NCBI GenBank assembly: GCA_026126025.1
Contig: JAHCJZ010000003.1
Coordinates: 124,001 to 188,000, forward strand
From: Bauldia sp.
GTDB taxonomy: Bacteria; Pseudomonadota; Alphaproteobacteria; Rhizobiales; Kaistiaceae
DNA: 64,000 bases
Reading direction: 5' to 3'
Shown: piece after piece, positions 8,666 through 18,418 of the stretch
How positions within the stretch are numbered: position 1 is the stretch's first letter
Layout of the letters: each line of letters begins with the position of its first letter
Program-made: the position numbers and the translations under genes
The notes under the pieces: generated by a model
The model's input: the letters and a program-made list of their open reading frames with translations, nothing else
Told to the model about the DNA's origin: nothing
The model's database searches: none

Positions 8666-10186
8666 TCAGATCGTCTGGTTGTAGGCGCCGACGCCGGGCT
8701 GCTGACGCAGCACCGCGTCGACCGCCGCGAACATCTCGCGAAGGCGCGCTTCCGACACCGGGCTCTCGATCACCACCACCAGCTCGGGCTTGTTCGACGA
8801 TGCGCGCACCAGGCCCCAGGTGCCGTCGTCTGTGACGACGCGCACGCCGTTGACGGTAACGAGGTCGGTGATGGCGTGGCCGGCCAGCGCCTCACCGGCG
8901 TCGCGCATCGCCTGGAAGCGGGCCGAGACCGCGTCGGCGACGCCGTATTTCGTCTCGTCGTCGCAATGCGCCGCCATGGTCGGCGAGCCCCAGGTCTGCG
9001 GCAGGGCATCGTAGATGTCGGCCAGCGTCCGGCCGGCATTCCGCTCCAGCACGTCGCACACCGTCAGCGCCGTCAGGAGGCCGTCGTCATAGCCGCGGCC
9101 GATCGGCGGGTTGTAGAAGAAATGGCCGGACTTCTCGAAGCCGGCCAGCGCGCCGATCTCGACGACGCGGCGCTTCATGTAGGAGTGGCCGGTCTTCCAG
9201 TAGTCGGTCTCGGCGCCCTGGGCCTTCAGCACCGGATCGGTCTGGAAGAGGCCGCTCGACTTCACGTCGACCACGAACTTCGCGCCCGGGTGCTGGGCGG
9301 AGAGGTCGCGGGCGATGATGACGCCGACCTTGTCGGCGAAGATCTCGCGGCCGAGATTGTCGACCACGCCGCAGCGGTCGCCGTCGCCGTCGAAGCCGAA
9401 GCCGACATCGGCGCCGGTCTGCTTCACCGTATCGGCGAGGACATGGAGCATCTTCATGTCCTCGGGGTTCGGGTTGTAGCGCGGGAAGGCATAGTCGAGC
9501 TCGACGTCGAGCGGGATCACCTCGCAGCCGATGCGGCGCAGCACCTCCGGCGCGAAGGCGCCCGCGGTGCCGTTGCCGCAAGCCGCGACGACCTTGAGCT
9601 TCCGCTTCAGCTTCGGGCGATCGGCGAGGTCGGCGATGTAGCGCTCGGCGAAATCCGCGACATACTCGTAGGAGCCGCCGGGCCGCGCCTGACCGAGGCC
9701 GCCGAGCACGATCTCCTTGAGGCGATTGATCTCGGTGGGGCCGAAGGTGAGCGGGCGGTCATAGCCCATCTTCACGCCGGTCCAGCCGTTCTCATTGTGC
9801 GAGGCGGTGACCATCGCGACCGACGGGCAATCCAGCGCGAACTGGCCGAAATACGCCATCGGCGACAGCGCAAGGCCGACATCCTTCACCCGGCAGCCCG
9901 CGCTCATCAGCCCGCTGACCAGCGCGATCTTGATGCTCTGCGAATATTGCCGGTAGTCGTGGCCAGTCACGATGTCCGGGCGGATGCCCTTCTCGTGGAT
10001 CAGCGTGCCGATGCCGAGGCCGAGCGCCTGGACGCCCATGAGGTTGAGCTCGGGCGCCTTGCCGCCCTCCGGCAGGCCGAACCACCAGCGCGCGTCATAT
10101 TCGCGAAAGCCGGTCGCCTTGACCAAAGGCTGCGTCTCGAATTCGAAGCTCTTGGGTCGCAGCGCATCGGCCGGCTTGGGAAACAT
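8666..10186 (-). CDS. Phosphomannomutase/phosphoglucomutase
   Basis: A 506-residue alpha-D-phosphohexomutase (ManB/AlgC class) that interconverts hexose 6- and 1-phosphates for nucleotide-sugar and surface polysaccharide synthesis. All four active-site loops are visible: the phosphoserine loop TASHN (Ser129), the metal loop DGDGDR, the sugar loop 'GFEKSGHFF' (usually GGEMSGH, so a variant) and the phosphate loop 'RASSNKPELVV'. The ATG at 10186 is preceded by AGGAG with five-base spacing. The open frame extends further upstream but only into the palindromic repeat at 10285, so the longer start is rejected. Confidence 0.92.
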   Translation of the reverse strand: MFPKPADALRPKSFEFETQPLVKATGFREYDARWWFGLPEGGKAPELNLMGVQALGLGIGTLIHEKGIRPDIVTGHDYRQYSQSIKIALVSGLMSAGCRVKDVGLALSPMAYFGQFALDCPSVAMVTASHNENGWTGVKMGYDRPLTFGPTEINRLKEIVLGGLGQARPGGSYEYVADFAERYIADLADRPKLKRKLKVVAACGNGTAGAFAPEVLRRIGCEVIPLDVELDYAFPRYNPNPEDMKMLHVLADTVKQTGADVGFGFDGDGDRCGVVDNLGREIFADKVGVIIARDLSAQHPGAKFVVDVKSSGLFQTDPVLKAQGAETDYWKTGHSYMKRRVVEIGALAGFEKSGHFFYNPPIGRGYDDGLLTALTVCDVLERNAGRTLADIYDALPQTWGSPTMAAHCDDETKYGVADAVSARFQAMRDAGEALAGHAITDLVTVNGVRVVTDDGTWGLVRASSNKPELVVVIESPVSEARLREMFAAVDAVLRQQPGVGAYNQTI

Positions 10187-10284
10187 CGTCACTCCTGGTG
10201 TTGATCGCGAATCTCGCTGACGAGTTGCGGCCTGAGGCGCGGCGGCGTCAAGCGGCCGCGCAAACGCGGCACGGTCAATCCGTC

Positions 10285-10364
10285 CGCTCACTCCCGCGTA
10301 GGCGGGAGTCCACACCGCGGACTCCGTTTCGCGGGCGGGATTCCCGCCTTCGCGAGAATGAGCG
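10285..10364. repeat. Dispersed palindromic repeat, family A (copy 3)
   Basis: Arms CGCTCACTCCCGC and GCGAGAATGAGCG enclose two hairpins. The sequence resembles copy 1 at 4098 closely. It lies between cysK and the phosphomannomutase gene. Confidence 0.8.
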
Positions 10365-10401
10365 GAAGATAGGGCTGCGCTGGCGTCTGGACGGATCGTC
10401 C

Positions 10402-11382
10402 CTAGTCCAGGCCGTCGAAGAGGATGGTGGAGAGATAGCGCTCGGCGAAGGACGGGATGACGATGACGATGAGCTTCCCCGACATCTCCGGCCGCCGGCC
10501 GACCGCGATGCCGGCGTGGATCGCGGCGCCGGACGAGATGCCGACGGGGATGCCTTCGAGCCGGGCGCAGAGCCGCGCCATCGCCACTGCCTCCTCGTTT
10601 GAGACCGTGACGATCTCATCATAGATGTGGGTGTCGAGGATGGGCGGGACGAAGCCGGGGCCGATGCCTTGGATCTTGTGCGAGCCCGGCTCGCCGCCCG
10701 ACAGCACCGGGCTGCCCTGCGGCTCGACCGCGACGATGCGGAGCCCGGGCTTGCGCGGCTTCAGCACCTGGCCGACGCCGGTGATGGTGCCGCCGGTGCC
10801 GACGCCCATGATGATAGCGTCGACTGCGCCGGCGGTGTCGTTCCAGATCTCCTCGGCCGTGGTGGCGCGGTGGATCGCCGGGTTCGCCGGGTTGGCGAAT
10901 TGCATCGGCATGACGGAATGCGGGATCGAGGCCACCAGCTCCTGCGCCCGCGCGATCGAGCCGCGCATCCCCTTCGGCCCCTCGGTGAGCTCGAGCTCGG
11001 CGCCGAGGATCTTCAGCATCTTGCGCCGCTCGACCGACATCGTCTCCGGCATCACCAGGATCAGGCGGTAGCCGCGGGCCGCGGCGACGAAGGCGAGCGC
11101 GATGCCGGTGTTGCCGCTGGTCGGCTCGACGATGGTGGAGACGCCTGGCGTGAGCTTCCCCTCGGCCTCCAGCGCGTCGATCATCGCGACGCCGATGCGG
11201 TCCTTCACACTTGCCATCGGGTTGAAGAATTCGAGCTTGGCGACGAGCCTCGCGCCGACATCGTGGCGCGCGGCGATCTTGTCGAGGCGGACCAGCGGCG
11301 TGTCGCCGATGGTGTCGGTGATGGAATCGAAGATGCGGCCGCGGCCAGGGGGCTTCCCCGCGCCGGAACTCGTGGTGCTCAT
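10402..11382 (-). CDS. cysK: Cysteine synthase A (O-acetylserine sulfhydrylase)
   Basis: A 326-residue PLP enzyme that converts O-acetylserine and sulfide to cysteine. The PLP lysine is Lys60 in 'NPMASVKDR'. The substrate loop '[13 protein letters not shown]' and the phosphate-binding glycines '[12 protein letters not shown]' are intact, and '[11 protein letters not shown]' near the C-terminus is typical. The ATG at 11382 gives a conventional N-terminus, although no strong Shine-Dalgarno is present and a start 16 residues upstream or more is possible. It stands alone between dut and the mutase, about 115 bp from dut. Confidence 0.93.
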   Translation of the reverse strand: MSTTSSGAGKPPGRGRIFDSITDTIGDTPLVRLDKIAARHDVGARLVAKLEFFNPMASVKDRIGVAMIDALEAEGKLTPGVSTIVEPTSGNTGIALAFVAAARGYRLILVMPETMSVERRKMLKILGAELELTEGPKGMRGSIARAQELVASIPHSVMPMQFANPANPAIHRATTAEEIWNDTAGAVDAIIMGVGTGGTITGVGQVLKPRKPGLRIVAVEPQGSPVLSGGEPGSHKIQGIGPGFVPPILDTHIYDEIVTVSNEEAVAMARLCARLEGIPVGISSGAAIHAGIAVGRRPEMSGKLIVIVIPSFAERYLSTILFDGLD

Positions 11383-11495
11383 CGCTGTCGCCCGTCGTTG
11401 CGCCGCGGGCATGCTACGGCGCTTCACCGCCCAAAGGAACGTGCCGCGTTGCGCCGCGGCAAGGCCGCGCAGCATGCCTTTGCGCGCGATGCGCC

Positions 11496-11951
11496 TCAGC
11501 CTGCGCCGGTCGACCCGAAGCCGCCGGCGCCGCGCGGCGTCTCGTCCACCGCCGCCTCGACCAGCGCCGCGCGCGTCACCGGCGCCACGACGAGCTGCGC
11601 GATGCGCATGCCGCGCGCCACCTCCACGGGCGCCTCGCCGAGATTGACGAGGATCACCTTCACCTCGCCGCGATAGTCGGCGTCGATCGTGCCGGGCGTG
11701 TTGAGGACGGTCAGCCCCTCGCGGAGCGCGAGGCCGGAGCGTGGCCGGACCTGTGCCTCGTAGCCGGCGGGCAGCGCCAGGACGAGGCCGGTGGGAATGA
11801 GCGCGCGGCGGCCGGGCGCGATCGTCACCGGGTCGTCGGCCGGCACCGCCGCGGCGAGGTCCATCCCCGCCGCGCCGGCGGACTGGTAGGCGGGGAGCGG
11901 CAGGTCCGCGGCGTGCGGCAGCCGGCTGACGCGGACGACCGGCCCGCTCAT
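11496..11951 (-). CDS. dut: dUTP diphosphatase
   Basis: A 151-residue trimeric dUTPase that hydrolyses dUTP to dUMP and so limits uracil in DNA. All five motifs are visible: AGMDLAA, 'RSGLALREG', '[16 protein letters not shown]', '[10 protein letters not shown]' and the C-terminal '[10 protein letters not shown]'. The ATG overlaps the coaBC stop by four bases (ATGA), so dut is translationally coupled to coaBC, the usual bacterial arrangement. Length is normal. Confidence 0.96.
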   Translation of the reverse strand: MSGPVVRVSRLPHAADLPLPAYQSAGAAGMDLAAAVPADDPVTIAPGRRALIPTGLVLALPAGYEAQVRPRSGLALREGLTVLNTPGTIDADYRGEVKVILVNLGEAPVEVARGMRIAQLVVAPVTRAALVEAAVDETPRGAGGFGSTGAG

Positions 11952-13186
11952 TCGGCGGCGGCGCGGCTGCGGGCGAGGGTCTCGGCGATGCGCGCGACGA
12001 GGCGCTCGGCCACCGCCGTCTTCAGCATCGACGGCCAGCTTTCGACGCCGGCGGCGGTGACGAGATGCACCGTGTTGCGCGCCCCGCCCATTACGCCGGT
12101 GCCGGGCGACACGTCGTTGGCGACGATCATGTCGCAGCCCTTGGCGGCGCGCTTCGCCTCGGCATTGGCGAGGAGGTCGTCGGTCTCCGCGGCGAAGCCG
12201 ACGACGAGGCGCGGGCGCTTCGTCGCATGCTGTGCGACCGCGGCGAGAATGTCGGGGTTGGTGGTCAGGTCCAGCCTTGCCGCCTCGCCGGCCTTCTTCT
12301 TCAGCTTGCCCGGCGCGGCTTCCTGCGGCCGCCAGTCGCCGACGGCAGCCGCCATCACCGCGACGTCGGCCGGGAGCGCGGCCTCGACCGCCGCCAGCAT
12401 CTCGGCCGCCGTCTCGACGCGCACGGTGCGCACGCCCGGCGGATCGGCGAGCGCGACCGGCCCGGCCACCAGCGTCACCCGCGCGCCGGCGGCCGCCGCG
12501 GCCTCGGCGACAGCGAAGCCCTGGCGCCCGGAGGAGCGGTTGGCGATGTAGCGCACCGGGTCGATCGGCTCGTGGGTCGGGCCGGCGGTGACCAGCACAT
12601 GCTGGCCGGCAAGGGTCGCGGCCATGATGGCGCGCGGTGTCAGCAGCGCCTCGGCGGCGGCGGCGATGTCGGCCGGCTCGGCCATCCGGCCGAGGCCTGC
12701 CTCCCCGCTCTCCGCCATTTCGCCGACCTCGGGGCCGACGAAATGCACGCCGTCGGCGTGGAGCGTCGCGAGGTTCCGCTGCGTCGCCGGATGCGCCCAC
12801 ATCCGCGGATTCATCGCCGGCGCGGCCAGGACCGGGCGGTCGGTGGCAAGGAGCACCGTCGTCGCAAGATCGCCGGCAAGGCCCTGCGCCATCCGCGCGA
12901 GAAGATCCGCCGTCGCCGGCGCGATCAGGACGAGGTCGCATTCACGGGCGAGCCGGATGTGGCCGACATCGTGCTCGTCCTCGCGGTCGAGGAGGTCGGT
13001 GAAGACCCGGCCGCCGGTGAGCGCGCCGACCGAGAGCGGCGTGACGAAGGCCTGCGCCGCCGCCGTCATGACCGCACGCACCGATGCGCCGCGCTCGCGC
13101 AGGCGCCGGATCAGCTCCAGCGCCTTGTATGCGGCGATGCCCCCGCTGACGACGAGAAGGATGCGCTTGCCGGTGAGGCCGGTCAT
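11948..13186 (-). CDS. coaBC: Bifunctional phosphopantothenoylcysteine decarboxylase/synthetase
   Basis: A 412-residue coenzyme A biosynthesis enzyme. The N-terminal flavoprotein CoaC half has '[16 protein letters not shown]', '[20 protein letters not shown]' and '[16 protein letters not shown]'. The C-terminal CoaB half begins '[20 protein letters not shown]' and includes 'AAAVGDWRP' and 'VGFAAETDD'. I chose the ATG at 13186 because it overlaps the toxin-gene stop (ATGA) and starts the protein at '[16 protein letters not shown]', where homologues begin. An in-frame start 12 codons upstream lies inside the toxin gene. Upstream toxin-antitoxin genes and downstream dut share the transcript. Confidence 0.95.
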   Translation of the reverse strand: MTGLTGKRILLVVSGGIAAYKALELIRRLRERGASVRAVMTAAAQAFVTPLSVGALTGGRVFTDLLDREDEHDVGHIRLARECDLVLIAPATADLLARMAQGLAGDLATTVLLATDRPVLAAPAMNPRMWAHPATQRNLATLHADGVHFVGPEVGEMAESGEAGLGRMAEPADIAAAAEALLTPRAIMAATLAGQHVLVTAGPTHEPIDPVRYIANRSSGRQGFAVAEAAAAAGARVTLVAGPVALADPPGVRTVRVETAAEMLAAVEAALPADVAVMAAAVGDWRPQEAAPGKLKKKAGEAARLDLTTNPDILAAVAQHATKRPRLVVGFAAETDDLLANAEAKRAAKGCDMIVANDVSPGTGVMGGARNTVHLVTAAGVESWPSMLKTAVAERLVARIAETLARSRAAAE

Positions 13187-13602
13187 GCCGCGCTCCACGG
13201 GTTGATGATGTCGATGCCGCAATCCGCGAAATCCTTCACGTCGCGCGTGGCGACGGCCATACCCGCGGCGCGGGCGATGGCGGCGATCTGGGCGTCCGGA
13301 GTCGGGATGGGCCTACCCATCCGACGGCGGTTCAAAACAATCTCCGCGAAAGGCTCGCAGGCGTCTTCGGCAAACGGAAGGAATCGTCCCTCGAGCAGGG
13401 TGAACATCGTCGTCATCCCGCGCGCAATCTCCCCACGGCGACGGCCGTCAGGCATGGAGCGGACGCCAAAAATCAACTCTGCCCTCGTGATCGCGCTGGT
13501 CCAGAGGTCGCTCGGCCGGAACGACGCAAGCCACGCGGTGACTGTCGGTGACGGGCGCGGCGTCATCATTTCCGACAGGACATTGGTGTCGAGGACGATC
13601 AC
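13183..13602 (-). CDS. PIN-domain toxin (FitB/VapC type)
   Basis: A 139-residue PIN-domain ribonuclease. The acidic active-site residues are present: Asp5 in 'VLDTNVLSE', Glu42, Asp103 in 'PTPDAQIAAIA' and Asp121. The C-terminal 'ATRDVKDFADCGIDIINPW' is characteristic of FitB-like toxins. It starts at GTG immediately after the antitoxin TAG with no gap. Its TGA overlaps the coaBC ATG by four bases, so an essential gene is translationally coupled to the toxin. FitB-type assignment is by motif; the RNA target is unknown. Confidence 0.9.
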   Translation of the reverse strand: MIVLDTNVLSEMMTPRPSPTVTAWLASFRPSDLWTSAITRAELIFGVRSMPDGRRRGEIARGMTTMFTLLEGRFLPFAEDACEPFAEIVLNRRRMGRPIPTPDAQIAAIARAAGMAVATRDVKDFADCGIDIINPWSAA

Positions 13603-13875
13603 CTACTCTTCCTCCGGCCCCCATTCCGGGCCCGAGAAATCCACGCGCGGCTGAAAACCGTCACGCGGCGGCAGCTCGAGTTCAACGCCCCCCAGCGGCT
13701 CGAAAATCCGTCGAATGGCTGTGCCCAGGTCGACCTCGTCGCGCGGGGCTTCCTTCAGTTCCCGCTGAAGGATCGACCGCACCTCCTCCTCCATCGAGCG
13801 CCCCTTGGCGGCCGCCCGGAGGCGTAAGCGGCGCTTCACGTCTTCATCCAAGCGGCGGATCGTCAGCGTGGCCAT
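13603..13875 (-). CDS. FitA/VapB-type ribbon-helix-helix antitoxin
   Basis: A 90-residue antitoxin partner of the PIN toxin. The N-terminal half 'MATLTIRRLDEDVKRRLRLR' followed by 'AAAKGRSMEEEVRSIL' is the FitA-like ribbon-helix-helix DNA-binding motif. The C-terminal half ('RVDFSGPEWGPEEE') would thread along the toxin groove. AGGAGCC lies just before the ATG. Such proteins usually autorepress their operon, so this promoter may also govern coaBC-dut. Confidence 0.9.
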   Translation of the reverse strand: MATLTIRRLDEDVKRRLRLRAAAKGRSMEEEVRSILQRELKEAPRDEVDLGTAIRRIFEPLGGVELELPPRDGFQPRVDFSGPEWGPEEE

Positions 13876-13949
13876 TGGCGGCTCCTTGTAGGTGCAGAAT
13901 GGATATAGGGCGTGACAGCAATGACTGCAATGCTGTCAGTTCGGCGGAG

Positions 13950-15524
13950 TTACCAAACCGCGGTGATCGCGATGACGACCAGCGCGCCGGCGATCACCCA
14001 GAACACGGCGGCACTGGCAGAGCGCGGCAGCCAGCGCCGGCGCTCCGCATCCTCGGCGTCGCGGCGGTCGCCGGGCGGGAGGTCGTCGAGATGCTCGCTT
14101 TCGCGGGCGAGGCGCTGGGCGCGGTCGGCAAGAACCGGCACCGCGGTGAGAAGCCGGCCGATCGAGCCCATGGCCTCCACCGCATCCTCGACCATGCCGA
14201 CCGGGCCCTTGTGGCGCGCGACCCATTCCGCGATCACCGGCTCGGAGGCCGACCACATGTCGAAATCGGGGTCGAGCGAGCGTGCGACGCCCTCGACCAC
14301 CATCATGGTCTTCTGGAGGAGAAGCAGCTCCGGCCGCGTCTCCATGTCGAACATCTCCGTCACCTCGAAGAGCTGAGTGAGTACTCGCGCCATCGAGATG
14401 TCGCGGGCATGGAGGCGGTGGATCGGCTCGCCGATGGCGCGGAGCGCCTGCGCGAAATCCTCGGTGCTGTGGCGTGCCGGGACATAGCCCGCCTCGCGAT
14501 GCACCGCGGCGATGCGGCGATAATCGCGGCGGAGGAAGCCGTAGAGGATCTCGGCGAGGAACCGGCGCTCGGCGCGGCTGAGTCGTCCGGTGATGCCATA
14601 GTCGACCGCGACGATATTACCCGCGCGGTCGACGAAGAGATTCCCCTGGTGCATGTCGGCATGGAAGAAGCCGTCGCGGAGCGCCTGGCTGAGGAAGATC
14701 TGGAGCACCCGCCGCGCCAGCGCCGCCGGCCGGTGACCGGCCGCCGCCAGCTCGGCGACCTTCGACAGCTTGATGCCGTCGACCCATTCAAGGGTCAGCA
14801 CGTCGCGGGCGGTGTGCTGCCAGTCGACCTTCGGGACGCGGAAGCCCTCCTCCCCCGCCATCGTCTCGGCCATCTCGGAGAGCGCGGCGGCTTCGAGCCG
14901 AAGGTCCATCTCCAGGATCACCGAGCGCTCCAGCCGCTCGACCGACGCCACGAGCCTGAGGCGCCGCGCCGTCCGGTCGAGCCGCTCGATCAGCCGGGCG
15001 CCGGTGAAGAAGGTGTCGAGGTCGCGGGCAAAGCGGCGGCGGATGCCGGGGCGGAGGATCTTCACCGCGACGGTGCGCAGGATGCCGTCGGGCCCTTCGA
15101 CCTCGGCGCGATGGACCTGCGCGATCGACGCCGCCGCGACCGGATCGGAGAAGGTGCGGAACAGCGTCGTGACGGGCGCGCCGAGGGCCTTTGCGATCGT
15201 CGCCTCGGCCTCCGCCCGCGGGAACGGCGCGATCTGGTCGCGCAGCCGGCCGAAGCTTTCGGCATTCTCGGCACCGACGAGGTCGGGCCGGGTCGCGAGG
15301 AACTGGCCGAGCTTCACCCAGGACGGGCCCAGCCGGTTCAGCGCCGTGGTCAGGCGCTCCGCCTTGCCGCGCGCGGCGACCCGGCGCCGCTCCAGCTTGC
15401 GGCCGACGCGGATCGCCAGCCGCGGCAGGAAGGGCAGCGGGTCAGGCTCGACCAGGCTGAACGCGCCCTCGCGCGCCAGCACCAGCCCGGCCCGCGCGAG
15501 GCGGAACAGCGACGCGACGCCCAC
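13950..15524 (-). CDS. ubiB: Ubiquinone biosynthesis ABC1-family kinase-like protein
   Basis: A 524-residue atypical kinase of the UbiB/ADCK family required for ubiquinone synthesis. The UbiB-specific N-terminal motif 'LGPSWVKLGQFLATRPDLV' (KxGQ), the Ala-rich nucleotide loop 'PVAAASIAQVHRAEVEG', the catalytic 'FFHADMHQGNLFVD' and the metal-binding 'VDYGITG' are present. One or two C-terminal transmembrane segments anchor it ('AVFWVIAGALVVIAITAVW'). It is transcribed from the same strand as ubiE with a family A repeat between them, as in many alphaproteobacteria. Confidence 0.95.
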   Translation of the reverse strand: MGVASLFRLARAGLVLAREGAFSLVEPDPLPFLPRLAIRVGRKLERRRVAARGKAERLTTALNRLGPSWVKLGQFLATRPDLVGAENAESFGRLRDQIAPFPRAEAEATIAKALGAPVTTLFRTFSDPVAAASIAQVHRAEVEGPDGILRTVAVKILRPGIRRRFARDLDTFFTGARLIERLDRTARRLRLVASVERLERSVILEMDLRLEAAALSEMAETMAGEEGFRVPKVDWQHTARDVLTLEWVDGIKLSKVAELAAAGHRPAALARRVLQIFLSQALRDGFFHADMHQGNLFVDRAGNIVAVDYGITGRLSRAERRFLAEILYGFLRRDYRRIAAVHREAGYVPARHSTEDFAQALRAIGEPIHRLHARDISMARVLTQLFEVTEMFDMETRPELLLLQKTMMVVEGVARSLDPDFDMWSASEPVIAEWVARHKGPVGMVEDAVEAMGSIGRLLTAVPVLADRAQRLARESEHLDDLPPGDRRDAEDAERRRWLPRSASAAVFWVIAGALVVIAITAVW

Positions 15525-15540
15525 GCCGCTACCCGCGTCC

Positions 15541-15623
15541 CGTCACCCCGGCGAAGGCCGGGGTCCAGCAACACGACGGGCCGTCGCGCGCGGCGCTGGA
15601 TTCCGGCCCTCGCCGGAATGACG
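15541..15623. repeat. Dispersed palindromic repeat, family A (copy 4)
   Basis: Begins CGTCACCCCGGCGAAGGCCG and ends CGGCCCTCGCCGGAATGACG, with complementary outer ends. It occupies the ubiE-ubiB junction. Confidence 0.85.
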
Positions 15624-15661
15624 AAGAGGGGGGTGGGTTGTTCATTGCCGACCGGCCCGCC

Positions 15662-16444
15662 CTAGAGCTTCCAGCCCGAATGGATGGCGACGATGCCGCC
15701 GGAAAGGCTGCGCCACGCCACGCGATCGAACCCCGCGGCGCGCATCATCCCGGCGAACCGGTCGGGATTGGGGAATCGGCGGATCGATTCGACGAGGTAG
15801 CGATAGGGCTCGGCGTCGCCCGCCACCAGCGCGCCGAGCTGCGGGATGACGAGGTCGGCATAGAGGTCGTAGAGGCGGTCGAGGCCGGCAATGTCGACGG
15901 TGGAGAATTCGAGCACCATCGCCCGCCCGCCGATCGCGAGGACGCGGTGCATCTCCTCCAGCGCCGCGTCGATCCGCGGCACGTTTCGGATGCCGAAGGC
16001 GATCGTCACCGCGTCGAAGCTCGCATCGGCGAACGGGAGGCTCTCGGCATTGGCCTCGGCGAAGCTGACGCGCCGGGCGAGGCCGCGATCGGCGGCGCGC
16101 GCGCGGCCGACGTCGAGCATCGCCGGGTTGATGTCGGCGACGGTGATGCTCGCGACCTCGGAGCGGCCGGCGATGCGGAAGGCGACGTCGCCGGTGCCGC
16201 CGGCTAGGTCGAGGACACGGAACGGCCGGCCGGCCGCGGGCGGCGACAGCCAGTCGACCAGCGCCGACTTCCACAGCCGGTGCAGACCGCCGGACATGAG
16301 GTCGTTCATCAGGTCATAGCGGCCGGCGACCTGCGCGAAGACCTCGTCGACGAGGCCCTGCTTCTCGTCGATGCCGACGGTACGATCGCCGAAATGGGTG
16401 GTTCTGGCCGTCCCGCCGGACGCCCGCTCTTCGGGGCTACGCAT
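15662..16444 (-). CDS. ubiE: Ubiquinone/menaquinone biosynthesis C-methyltransferase
   Basis: A 260-residue SAM-dependent methyltransferase acting on the quinone ring. '[20 protein letters not shown]' is the UbiE signature, '[15 protein letters not shown]' is SAM motif I, and '[20 protein letters not shown]' is the second UbiE signature. The ATG at 16444 is preceded by GGAG with five-base spacing. The open frame continues upstream into the divergent mutM region and is not used. The ubiE-mutM divergence followed by rpsT and dnaA is a conserved alphaproteobacterial arrangement. Confidence 0.95.
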   Translation of the reverse strand: MRSPEERASGGTARTTHFGDRTVGIDEKQGLVDEVFAQVAGRYDLMNDLMSGGLHRLWKSALVDWLSPPAAGRPFRVLDLAGGTGDVAFRIAGRSEVASITVADINPAMLDVGRARAADRGLARRVSFAEANAESLPFADASFDAVTIAFGIRNVPRIDAALEEMHRVLAIGGRAMVLEFSTVDIAGLDRLYDLYADLVIPQLGALVAGDAEPYRYLVESIRRFPNPDRFAGMMRAAGFDRVAWRSLSGGIVAIHSGWKL

Positions 16445-16561
16445 CACAACTCCGTCGGCCGCTCCGGTCCGGCTGGCCCGCCATGCCGCTGCGGACGTTT
16501 GCCACCGGCCGTGGCGCGGACCATAACCGAGCGACCTTCGCCGCGCCAATCGGCCCGCATC

Positions 16562-17434
16562 ATGCCCGAACTGCCCGAAGTGGAGACCGTCCGGCTCGGC
16601 CTCGAGCCGGCCATGGTGAACAAGCGGATCGCGCGGGTCGAGCTGCGCCGCGGCGATCTCCGCCGGCCGTTCCCGCCTGCCTTCGCGCGGCGGATCGCCG
16701 GGAGGAAGGTGGCGGCCCTGCGGCGGCGCGCGAAATATCTCGTTGCCGAGCTCGAAGGCGGCCTTGCCCTGGTGATGCATCTCGGCATGTCGGGATCGTT
16801 CCGCATCGAGGCCGGCGGCAAGGGCGAGACGCCGGGGCGGTTCCACCATCCGCGCAACGCCGACGCCGCGCATGACCATGTCGTCTTCCGCATGAGCGAC
16901 GGCACCCGCATCGTCTACAACGACCCGCGGCGCTTCGGGCTGATGGACCTCCTCACCGACGCCGCGCTCGAGGCGGCGTTCGCCGGCGTCGGCATCGAAC
17001 CGCTGTCGGGCGCGCTGACGGCGCAATTCCTCGCGGGCCGCTTCCAGAAGCGCCAGACCTCGATCAAGGCGGCGCTGCTCGACCAGGGGATGATCGCCGG
17101 GCTCGGCAATATCTATGTGTGCGAGGCGCTGTGGCTCGCCGGCATCTCGCCGCTGCGCATCGCGGCCGATCTTGCCCCGGCAGGCCGGCCCACACCGGCG
17201 CTGAAGCGGCTCGCCGCGGCGATCCCGAAGGTGCTCGAAGCGGCGATCGCCGCGGGCGGATCGAGCCTTCGCAACCACGCCCGCACCGACGGGCGGCTCG
17301 GCGAATTCCAGCACGCCTTCCACGTCTATGACCGCGAAGGCCAGCCCTGCCACAAGCCGCGCTGCCGCGGCACGGTCCGCCGCATCGTCCAGAACGGACG
17401 CTCCACCTTCTATTGCCCGGTGTGCCAGAACTGA
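16562..17434 (+). CDS. mutM: Formamidopyrimidine-DNA glycosylase
   Basis: A 290-residue bifunctional DNA repair glycosylase/AP lyase that removes 8-oxoguanine. The N-terminal catalytic Pro-Glu ('[14 protein letters not shown]'), the conserved Lys in 'RRRAKYLV', the 'HLGMSGSF' and 'NDPRRFG' motifs, the helix-two-turn-helix '[16 protein letters not shown]' and the C-terminal zinc finger (PCHKPRC...FYCPVC, of the C-x4-C type) are all present. The start is fixed by the obligate Pro2. No clear Shine-Dalgarno precedes it. Confidence 0.96.
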   Translation: MPELPEVETVRLGLEPAMVNKRIARVELRRGDLRRPFPPAFARRIAGRKVAALRRRAKYLVAELEGGLALVMHLGMSGSFRIEAGGKGETPGRFHHPRNADAAHDHVVFRMSDGTRIVYNDPRRFGLMDLLTDAALEAAFAGVGIEPLSGALTAQFLAGRFQKRQTSIKAALLDQGMIAGLGNIYVCEALWLAGISPLRIAADLAPAGRPTPALKRLAAAIPKVLEAAIAAGGSSLRNHARTDGRLGEFQHAFHVYDREGQPCHKPRCRGTVRRIVQNGRSTFYCPVCQN

Positions 17435-17543
17435 GGACCCCGAGGCATCGTTTGACGCCCGGCCCGGCTCAAACTATAAGCGCGGCCAATCGCGGTGGCG
17501 GCCTGTCCGCCGCCGTCTTCGTTTCAGCCCGATCAGGATACCC

Positions 17544-17804
17544 ATGGCGAACACGTCTTCCGCCAAGAAGGCGGCGCGGCAGACCGAGAAGCGGACCGCC
17601 GTCAACCGCATCCGCCGCAGCCGCGTGCGCTCCTTCCTCCGCAAGGTCGAGGAGGCGATCGCCTCCGGCAACAAGGACGCAGCGACCGCGTCGCTCCGCG
17701 AGGCCGAGTCCGAGCTGATGCGCGCGGCCGGCAAGGGCGTATTCCACAAGAAGGCCGCGTCGCGGAAGGTGTCGCGCCTCACCGCAAGGCTGCGCGCGAT
17801 CTGA
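17544..17804 (+). CDS. rpsT: 30S ribosomal protein S20
   Basis: An 86-residue, strongly basic ribosomal protein that binds 16S rRNA. '[20 protein letters not shown]' and '[19 protein letters not shown]' at the start and '[20 protein letters not shown]' at the end are diagnostic. AGGATACCC precedes the ATG. It is followed by a clear intrinsic terminator. An open frame extends upstream of the ATG and is not coding. Confidence 0.97.
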   Translation: MANTSSAKKAARQTEKRTAVNRIRRSRVRSFLRKVEEAIASGNKDAATASLREAESELMRAAGKGVFHKKAASRKVSRLTARLRAI

Positions 17805-17830
17805 CCGTCGCGACCACGCCACCCGTTCCC

Positions 17831-17857
17831 AAGCCCGGCCTTCGCGCCGGGCTTTTT
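17831..17857 (+). terminator. Rho-independent terminator of rpsT
   Basis: AAGCCCGGC and GCCGGGCTT flank a short TTCGC loop, followed by TTTTT. The hairpin lies 26 bases after the rpsT stop. Confidence 0.9.
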
Positions 17858-18418
17858 CGTGGCCGACGACAGCGCCGCCGCGGTCCATGACGGTTGTGTA
17901 AAACCACCATGTTAGCGTTTTACGTTGTCCTTCATGGCGTTGGCGCGGGGTCGGCGCGGCGTCGCCCGGCGCGTCAAAAAAATGTCGACTTGGCGGCGCG
18001 GTCCGACGGGCGGCGGAAGCGCCATCGAAAATTTTTCGAGGGGTGTTGCATCCACAGATTTTGCGAATCCCCAACGGCTTAGGACGGGGTGCATACGGCA
18101 TGGGCAGCGATGCCTCTTCGACGCGCTCACTTCCGCGTTGCATGCGTCCGAGGCGGACGCTAGCGTTCAGGGGTCGGCGCCGGAACAGTCTTTCGGGTGC
18201 ACGCCACCGACACCTAAGGGAATGCGGCATGTGTGAGAATGTCACCGGCCATCTGTATCCAGTTCATAGTCCGAGTAGGCGGGCCCGTGGCGGGCACCGT
18301 TTGAAGGCTCTACGTCCGACTTATTGATCGTCGGGTCGAGAGTTCTTTCTTTCACTTTGACGCAGTAAACGATTTACGGCGCGCCAGCGGCAGTATCTCG
18401 CTGGCACGGGGGTTCTCC
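17858..18418. other. Noncoding region upstream of the rhodanese-dnaA genes (possible replication or regulatory region)
   Basis: About 560 bp without a credible gene, and with unusually A/T-rich patches for this genome. A perfect 7-bp inverted repeat TCGAAAA-T-TTTTCGA lies at 18025-18039. A weak DnaA-box-like GCATCCACA (7 of 9 matches to TTATCCACA) is at 18048-18056. T- and A-rich runs recur at 17895-17935 and 18340-18375. It must contain the promoter for the downstream genes. It could be an origin-proximal control region, but DnaA boxes are too few to call oriC. Confidence 0.4.

Noticed and set aside
13548-15665. 705-residue rightward open frame
   Set aside because: Antisense shadow of ubiB and the antitoxin gene. 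The ubiB frame carries all kinase-like motifs.
18048-18056. oriC called from the single DnaA-box-like site
   Set aside because: Only a 7 of 9 match and no cluster of boxes was found; many alphaproteobacteria have oriC away from dnaA.
17925-18236. Small rightward ORFs between rpsT and the rhodanese gene
   Set aside because: No ribosome-binding site, low-complexity basic composition and overlapping alternatives in other frames. The stretch looks noncoding.
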